9,863 nucleotides of DNA, taken from NCBI GenBank assembly GCA_030917985.1, contig JAUPTR010000164.1:1-9863 (forward strand). Reading direction: 5' to 3'. Positions 6,788 through 9,863 of the stretch are shown piece by piece. The DNA comes from Pseudomonadota bacterium (GTDB lineage: Bacteria > Pseudomonadota > Gammaproteobacteria > Burkholderiales > SCOH01). The position numbers and the translations under genes were made by a program. Each line of letters opens with the position of its first letter. Within the stretch, counting starts at the first letter, position 1. The notes below the pieces were generated by a model. That model searched no databases and was not told the origin of the DNA. It worked only from the letters and a program-made list of their open reading frames with translations.

Positions 6788-6994
6788 ACATCACCAGCTA
6801 TCAGGATACCGCAACAGGACTGGCGCAGAATGATGATCGGGGGTTTCGGAACAAATGCACAACAACGCATAAACCGGCTCAAGGCTTTGCGCTTTTTGGC
6901 AATTAGAGTAAATTACCTCACTGCCACGCCCACAGAAGAATAATCGGGGCCAGCCAAATCAGCCATAAAAGCAGCGTGAGAGCCAACCTATTCC

Positions 6995-7026
6995 GTTTGC
7001 ATAAGGTTCGCAAACTGCATTATCAT
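6995..7026 (+). promoter_or_regulatory. Candidate fadD promoter overlapped by an inverted repeat
   Basis: TTGCAT (6997-7002, 3 of 6) and TATCAT (7021-7026, 5 of 6) are 18 nt apart and could form a sigma-70 promoter about 45 nt before the fadD start. A perfect 6-9-6 inverted repeat, GTTTGC (6995-7000) and GCAAAC (7010-7015), covers the -35 and spacer, which is where a repressor operator would sit. The repeat is visible; operator function is inferred. Its half-sites are oriented opposite to the published PsrA consensus, so I do not assign a regulator. Confidence 0.35.
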
Positions 7027-7071
7027 CGACTGCCATCACCAACACGCACAGGTATTTGGGAGAAGTACAAC

Positions 7072-8760
7072 ATGGAAAAGATCTGGTTGAAGAACTATCA
7101 GGCTGGCGTACCGGCCGAGATTGATGTCAACGCATATAAATCGGTAGCTGAAGTCTTTGAAAAAAGCGTTGCCAAGTTCGCCGACCGTCCGGCATTTGCC
7201 AACATGGACAAAATCATCACCTATCGCGAACTGGACAAGCTGACCCGCGATTTTGGTGCTTATCTGCAAAACAAGCTGGGCCTGAAAAAAGGTGACCGTG
7301 TTGCAGTGATGATGCCCAACCTGCTGCAATACCCGATCGCGGTATTCGGCATTCTTCGCGCCGGCCTGACAGTCGTCAACGTCAACCCGCTGTACACCCC
7401 GCGCGAACTCGAACACCAGCTGAAGGATTCGGGCGCCGAAACCATCGTCATCCTGGAAAACTTCGCCATCACCCTGCAAGATGTGCTGAAGAACACCCCG
7501 GTAAAAAATGTCATCACCACCCAGATCGGTGACATGCTGGGCTTCCCGAAATCGCTGATCGTCAACATGGTGGTCAAGCACGTGAAGAAGATGGTGCCGA
7601 GCTGGTCCATCCACAACACGGTCAAATTTAACGACACCCTAACCCAGGGCAGCCGCCTGAAGCTGAATCCGGTACAAATCGGCCACGACGATATTGCATT
7701 CCTTCAATACACCGGCGGCACAACTGGTGTTTCCAAGGGCGCCATGCTGACCAACCGCAACATCGTTGCCAACATGATGCAGGCGCATGCCTGGCTGAAG
7801 CCGATGGTGCGTGAAGGTCAGGAAATCATCATCACCGCATTGCCGCTCTACCACATCTTCTCGCTGACCGCGAACTGCATGGTCTTCACCGAACTGGGTG
7901 GACTGAACATCCTGATCACCAACCCGCGTGATATTCCTGCTTTCGTCAAAGAGCTGCAGAAATACCCGGTTACCTGCATGACCGGCGTAAACACCCTGTT
8001 CAACGCCCTGATCAACAACCCGGACTTCGGCAAGATCGATTTCAGCACCTGGAAACTGGCGCTGGGCGGCGGCATGGCCGTACAACGTGCAGTGGCCGAA
8101 AAGTGGAAGCAAGTTACCGGCGTGCCGCTGATCGAAGCCTACGGCCTGACCGAAACCTCGCCGGCGGCGTGTATCAACCCGATGGACCTGAAAGAATACA
8201 ACGGTGCAATCGGCCTGCCGGTTCCTTCCACCGAATGTACCGTGCGCGATGAAGCCGGCAACGAAGTGCCGATGGGCGAGCCAGGCGAACTGTGGGTACG
8301 CGGCCCGCAGGTAATGAAAGGCTACTGGCAGCGTCCGGACGAATCGGCGAAGGTACTGAAAGAAGGTGGCTGGCTGGCAACGGGCGACATGGCGATTGTC
8401 ACCCCTGACGGTTTCTTCAAGCTGGTTGACCGCAAGAAAGACATGATTCTGGTGTCCGGCTTCAACGTTTATCCGAACGAAATCGAAGACGTGGTTGCGA
8501 TGCACGCCGGCGTTCTGGAAGTGGCCTGTATCGGCATTCCGGACGACAAATCGGGTGAAGTGGTGAAGGTCTATGTTGTGAAGAAAGACCAGGCGCTGAC
8601 CGAGAAAGAAGTGATCGAGCACTGCAAGAAAAACCTCACCGGTTACAAAGTGCCGAAATACGTCGAGTTCCGTGCCGAACTGCCGAAAACCAACGTTGGC
8701 AAGATTCTGCGCCGCGCACTGCGTGACGAAGAACTGGCCAAGACCAAGACACCAGCCTGA
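7072..8760 (+). CDS. fadD: Long-chain fatty acid--CoA ligase
   Basis: FadD activates long-chain fatty acids with ATP and CoA through an acyl-adenylate intermediate. This feeds beta-oxidation and is tied to fatty-acid uptake at the inner membrane. The product is 562 aa, against 561 in E. coli FadD, with strong similarity over its whole length. The large adenylation domain holds the P-loop YTGGTTGVSKG (213-223) and YGLTE (357-361). GWLATGD (433-439), DRKKD (453-457) and SGFNVYPNEIED (462-473, fatty-acyl-CoA synthetase signature) lead into the small C-terminal domain with catalytic lysine K544 in NVGKILRR. ATG 7072 has GGGAG 9 nt upstream and matches the family N-terminus; the 32-codon upstream extension has no support. 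It is a single-gene unit, divergent from rimP and closed by a strong terminator. A medium-chain preference cannot be excluded. Confidence 0.96.
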   Translation: MEKIWLKNYQAGVPAEIDVNAYKSVAEVFEKSVAKFADRPAFANMDKIITYRELDKLTRDFGAYLQNKLGLKKGDRVAVMMPNLLQYPIAVFGILRAGLTVVNVNPLYTPRELEHQLKDSGAETIVILENFAITLQDVLKNTPVKNVITTQIGDMLGFPKSLIVNMVVKHVKKMVPSWSIHNTVKFNDTLTQGSRLKLNPVQIGHDDIAFLQYTGGTTGVSKGAMLTNRNIVANMMQAHAWLKPMVREGQEIIITALPLYHIFSLTANCMVFTELGGLNILITNPRDIPAFVKELQKYPVTCMTGVNTLFNALINNPDFGKIDFSTWKLALGGGMAVQRAVAEKWKQVTGVPLIEAYGLTETSPAACINPMDLKEYNGAIGLPVPSTECTVRDEAGNEVPMGEPGELWVRGPQVMKGYWQRPDESAKVLKEGGWLATGDMAIVTPDGFFKLVDRKKDMILVSGFNVYPNEIEDVVAMHAGVLEVACIGIPDDKSGEVVKVYVVKKDQALTEKEVIEHCKKNLTGYKVPKYVEFRAELPKTNVGKILRRALRDEELAKTKTPA

Positions 8761-8783
8761 TCCGGCCTTGTTTTGGAAAGCTC

Positions 8784-8816
8784 ACAAAAACCCGCTTCTG
8801 GCGGGTTTTTGTTTTT
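8784..8816 (+). terminator. Strong intrinsic terminator after fadD
   Basis: ACAAAAACCCGC (8784-8795) pairs perfectly with GCGGGTTTTTGT (8801-8812) around the loop TTCTG, giving 12 bp with a GC-rich top, and T bases continue to 8816. It starts 24 nt after the fadD stop. The A-run in the left arm would also give a T-run on the other strand. Confidence 0.93.
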
Positions 8817-8845
8817 CTGGCAGAGGCGGATGCATGTGCTAGATT
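8817..8845 (+). promoter_or_regulatory. Candidate pilU promoter
   Basis: CTGGCA (8817-8822, 4 of 6) and TAGATT (8840-8845, 4 of 6) are separated by 17 nt, and the -10 is preceded by TGC, an extended -10. It begins directly after the fadD terminator, so pilU would need its own promoter nearby. Both boxes are imperfect. Confidence 0.35.
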
Positions 8846-8862
8846 GGATTGACATGCGCCCC

Positions 8863-8875
8863 TGCCTGACAGGCA
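8863..8875. repeat. 13-bp palindrome in the pilU leader
   Basis: TGCCTG-A-CAGGCA is a perfect 6-1-6 palindrome between the candidate pilU promoter and the start codon. The segment CCCTGCCTGA that contains its left half (8860-8869) recurs exactly at 8893-8902. It may be a protein-binding site or a short mRNA stem. Confidence 0.5.
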
Positions 8876-8918
8876 AGCGTGCCCGATTCCGACCCTGCCT
8901 GATTTGGATGTTTAACAC

Positions 8919-9863
8919 ATGGATCTTTCCCCGCTGTTTCGACTGATGGCCGACAAGAAGGCCTCCGATCTGTTTTTCACCCCCGGCGCACCGATCCAGA
9001 TCAAGATCCAGGGCACGCTGATGGCGGTCAACCAGCAGATACTCTCGGCCGATCAGACCAGACAATGCGCCTACAGCCTGATGACACCAGACCGCATTGC
9101 CCGCTTCGAGCAGGATCTGGAAATGAACTTCGGCTTTCCGATCAAGGATGTCGGTAGTTTCCGTGTCAACGTATTCCGCCAGCGAGGCGCAGTGGCCATG
9201 GTGATTCGCTACATCCGCCCCAATGCGCCAACACTGGAAGAACTGGGTGTGCCGCCGATGCTGTCGGAACTGGCGATGCTCAAGCGCGGGCTGATCCTGA
9301 TTGTTGGCGCCACCGGCAGTGGCAAGTCATCCACATTGACGGCAATGCTGGACCACCGCAACGCCACCAAGCCCGGCCACATCCTTACCATTGAAGACCC
9401 GCTGGAATTTCTCTACAAACACAAAAAATCCATCGTCAACCAGCGCGAAGTGGGCGTGGACACCCTGAGTTATGGCGATGCACTGAAAAACGCCATGCGC
9501 GAAGCGCCGGATGTGCTGATGATTGGCGAAATCCGCGACAAGGACACCATGCAGCACGCCATCACCTACGCGCAATCCGGCCACCTGTGTGTATCGACAC
9601 TGCACGCCAACAACAGCTATCACACCATGAACCGTGTCATCAGTTTCTTCCCCGAAGAAGCCCGCCCGGCATTTTTGCTGGATATGTCGGTGTGTCTGCG
9701 CGCCGTGGTATCACAACGTCTGGTGCGCGGCATTGATGGCAACCTGCTGCCGGCGGTAGAAGTGATGATCAACAACAATCGCATTTCCGAATTGATCCGC
9801 AACGGCCAGGTCAATGAAATCAAGGAAGCGATGGAAAACTCGCTCTCCAAAGAATCACAAACC
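8919..9863 (+). CDS. pilU: Type IV pilus retraction ATPase accessory PilU (3' end outside window)
   Basis: PilU is a cytoplasmic hexameric secretion ATPase that works with PilT to retract type IV pili in twitching and DNA uptake. The 315 residues visible are open to the window edge; relatives are about 370-380 aa. The N-terminal PAS-like domain (1-100) contains KKASDLFFTPGAPIQIKI (13-30). The RecA-like domain has Walker A GATGSGKS (130-137), the Asp box TIEDPLEF (157-164) with E159, Walker B VLMIGEIRD (199-207) with E204, and the His box STLHANN (226-232) with H229. GHLCVSTLHANN and ISELIRNGQVNEIKEAME fit PilU rather than PilT, which has GEMRD and AIRNLIRE-type motifs. ATG 8919 is fixed by an in-frame TAA two codons upstream (8913-8915); its Shine-Dalgarno site is weak. 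All catalytic boxes are intact. Confidence 0.93.
   Translation, partial: MDLSPLFRLMADKKASDLFFTPGAPIQIKIQGTLMAVNQQILSADQTRQCAYSLMTPDRIARFEQDLEMNFGFPIKDVGSFRVNVFRQRGAVAMVIRYIRPNAPTLEELGVPPMLSELAMLKRGLILIVGATGSGKSSTLTAMLDHRNATKPGHILTIEDPLEFLYKHKKSIVNQREVGVDTLSYGDALKNAMREAPDVLMIGEIRDKDTMQHAITYAQSGHLCVSTLHANNSYHTMNRVISFFPEEARPAFLLDMSVCLRAVVSQRLVRGIDGNLLPAVEVMINNNRISELIRNGQVNEIKEAMENSLSKESQT

Larger units (their letters stand above)
6743..7071. other. Divergent intergenic region between rimP and fadD
   Basis: This 329-bp gap separates the minus-strand rimP operon from plus-strand fadD. It holds the candidate rimP promoter (6759-6787), a small hairpin CGCTT-gaaa-AAGCG at 6772-6785 and the candidate fadD promoter with its inverted repeat (6995-7026). 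I looked for a tRNA like the metY that precedes rimP in E. coli and saw no T-arm consensus or cloverleaf on either strand. The stretch 6788-6990 shows nothing I can assign. Confidence 0.6.

Noticed and set aside
6700..6882. A 61-residue N-terminal extension of RimP
   Set aside because: It would be translated across a strong terminator hairpin and the best promoter candidate, and it has no counterpart in the family.
6830..6943. A 37-codon plus-strand frame (MMIGGFGTNAQQ...) upstream of fadD, considered as a leader peptide or small protein
   Set aside because: There is no clear ribosome binding site, recognisable motif or adjoining attenuator, and frames of this length are expected by chance.
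6743..7071. A metY-like initiator tRNA gene upstream of rimP, as in E. coli
   Set aside because: No T-arm consensus, anticodon arm or acceptor pairing was found on either strand.
8849..8877. A perfect TTGACA at 8849-8854 as the -35 of a pilU promoter
   Set aside because: The bases 16-18 nt downstream (around GGCAAG) do not resemble a -10 box; the 8817-8845 pair fits better.
1..9863. CRISPR arrays, prophage genes, toxin-antitoxin pairs, defence genes or other accessory systems
   Set aside because: All coding space is taken by recognisable core genes and no regularly spaced repeats are present.

Overview
The window is ordinary core genome from a betaproteobacterium. Moderate GC content, close similarity to Neisseriales/Chromobacteriaceae-type proteins (TruB N-terminus, PilU, FadD) and the gene order point there; I would not name a genus. 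It holds six minus-strand genes for translation and transcription, followed by two plus-strand genes. I found no prophage, insertion sequence, CRISPR array, RNA gene or toxin-like module, and no strong candidate for an undescribed system. The more interesting signals are RNA-level control elements.

Minus strand, read from high to low coordinates: rimP (6699-6274), nusA (6150-4672), infB (4640-1965), rbfA (1958-1575), truB (1573-662) and rpsO (508-239). This is the conserved nusA-infB operon of proteobacteria. It encodes 30S maturation factors (RimP, RbfA), a transcription elongation/termination factor (NusA), initiation factor IF2, the tRNA psi55 synthase TruB and ribosomal protein S15. The first five genes are close together and probably co-transcribed, with the infB-rbfA-truB junctions only 6 and 1 nt long. 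rpsO has its own good promoter, but the truB-rpsO gap shows no convincing terminator. The metY tRNA gene that precedes rimP in E. coli is absent. A promoter candidate followed almost at once by an intrinsic terminator lies ahead of rimP and looks like a leader attenuator. Left of rpsO, where pnp usually follows, lies a strong 94-bp inverted repeat that could be a pnp-leader hairpin or a small mobile repeat.

The divergent gap 6743-7071 separates this operon from fadD (7072-8760, plus strand), a long-chain acyl-CoA ligase with a candidate promoter overlapped by an inverted repeat. fadD ends in a textbook terminator (8784-8816). A short spacer with a candidate promoter and a 13-bp palindrome follows, then pilU (8919 to the window end, 3' truncated), a type IV pilus retraction ATPase accessory. 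pilU appears here without pilT directly upstream.

Several starts were moved inward from the longest open frame using Shine-Dalgarno sites and family N-termini: rpsO, truB, infB, nusA, rimP and fadD.
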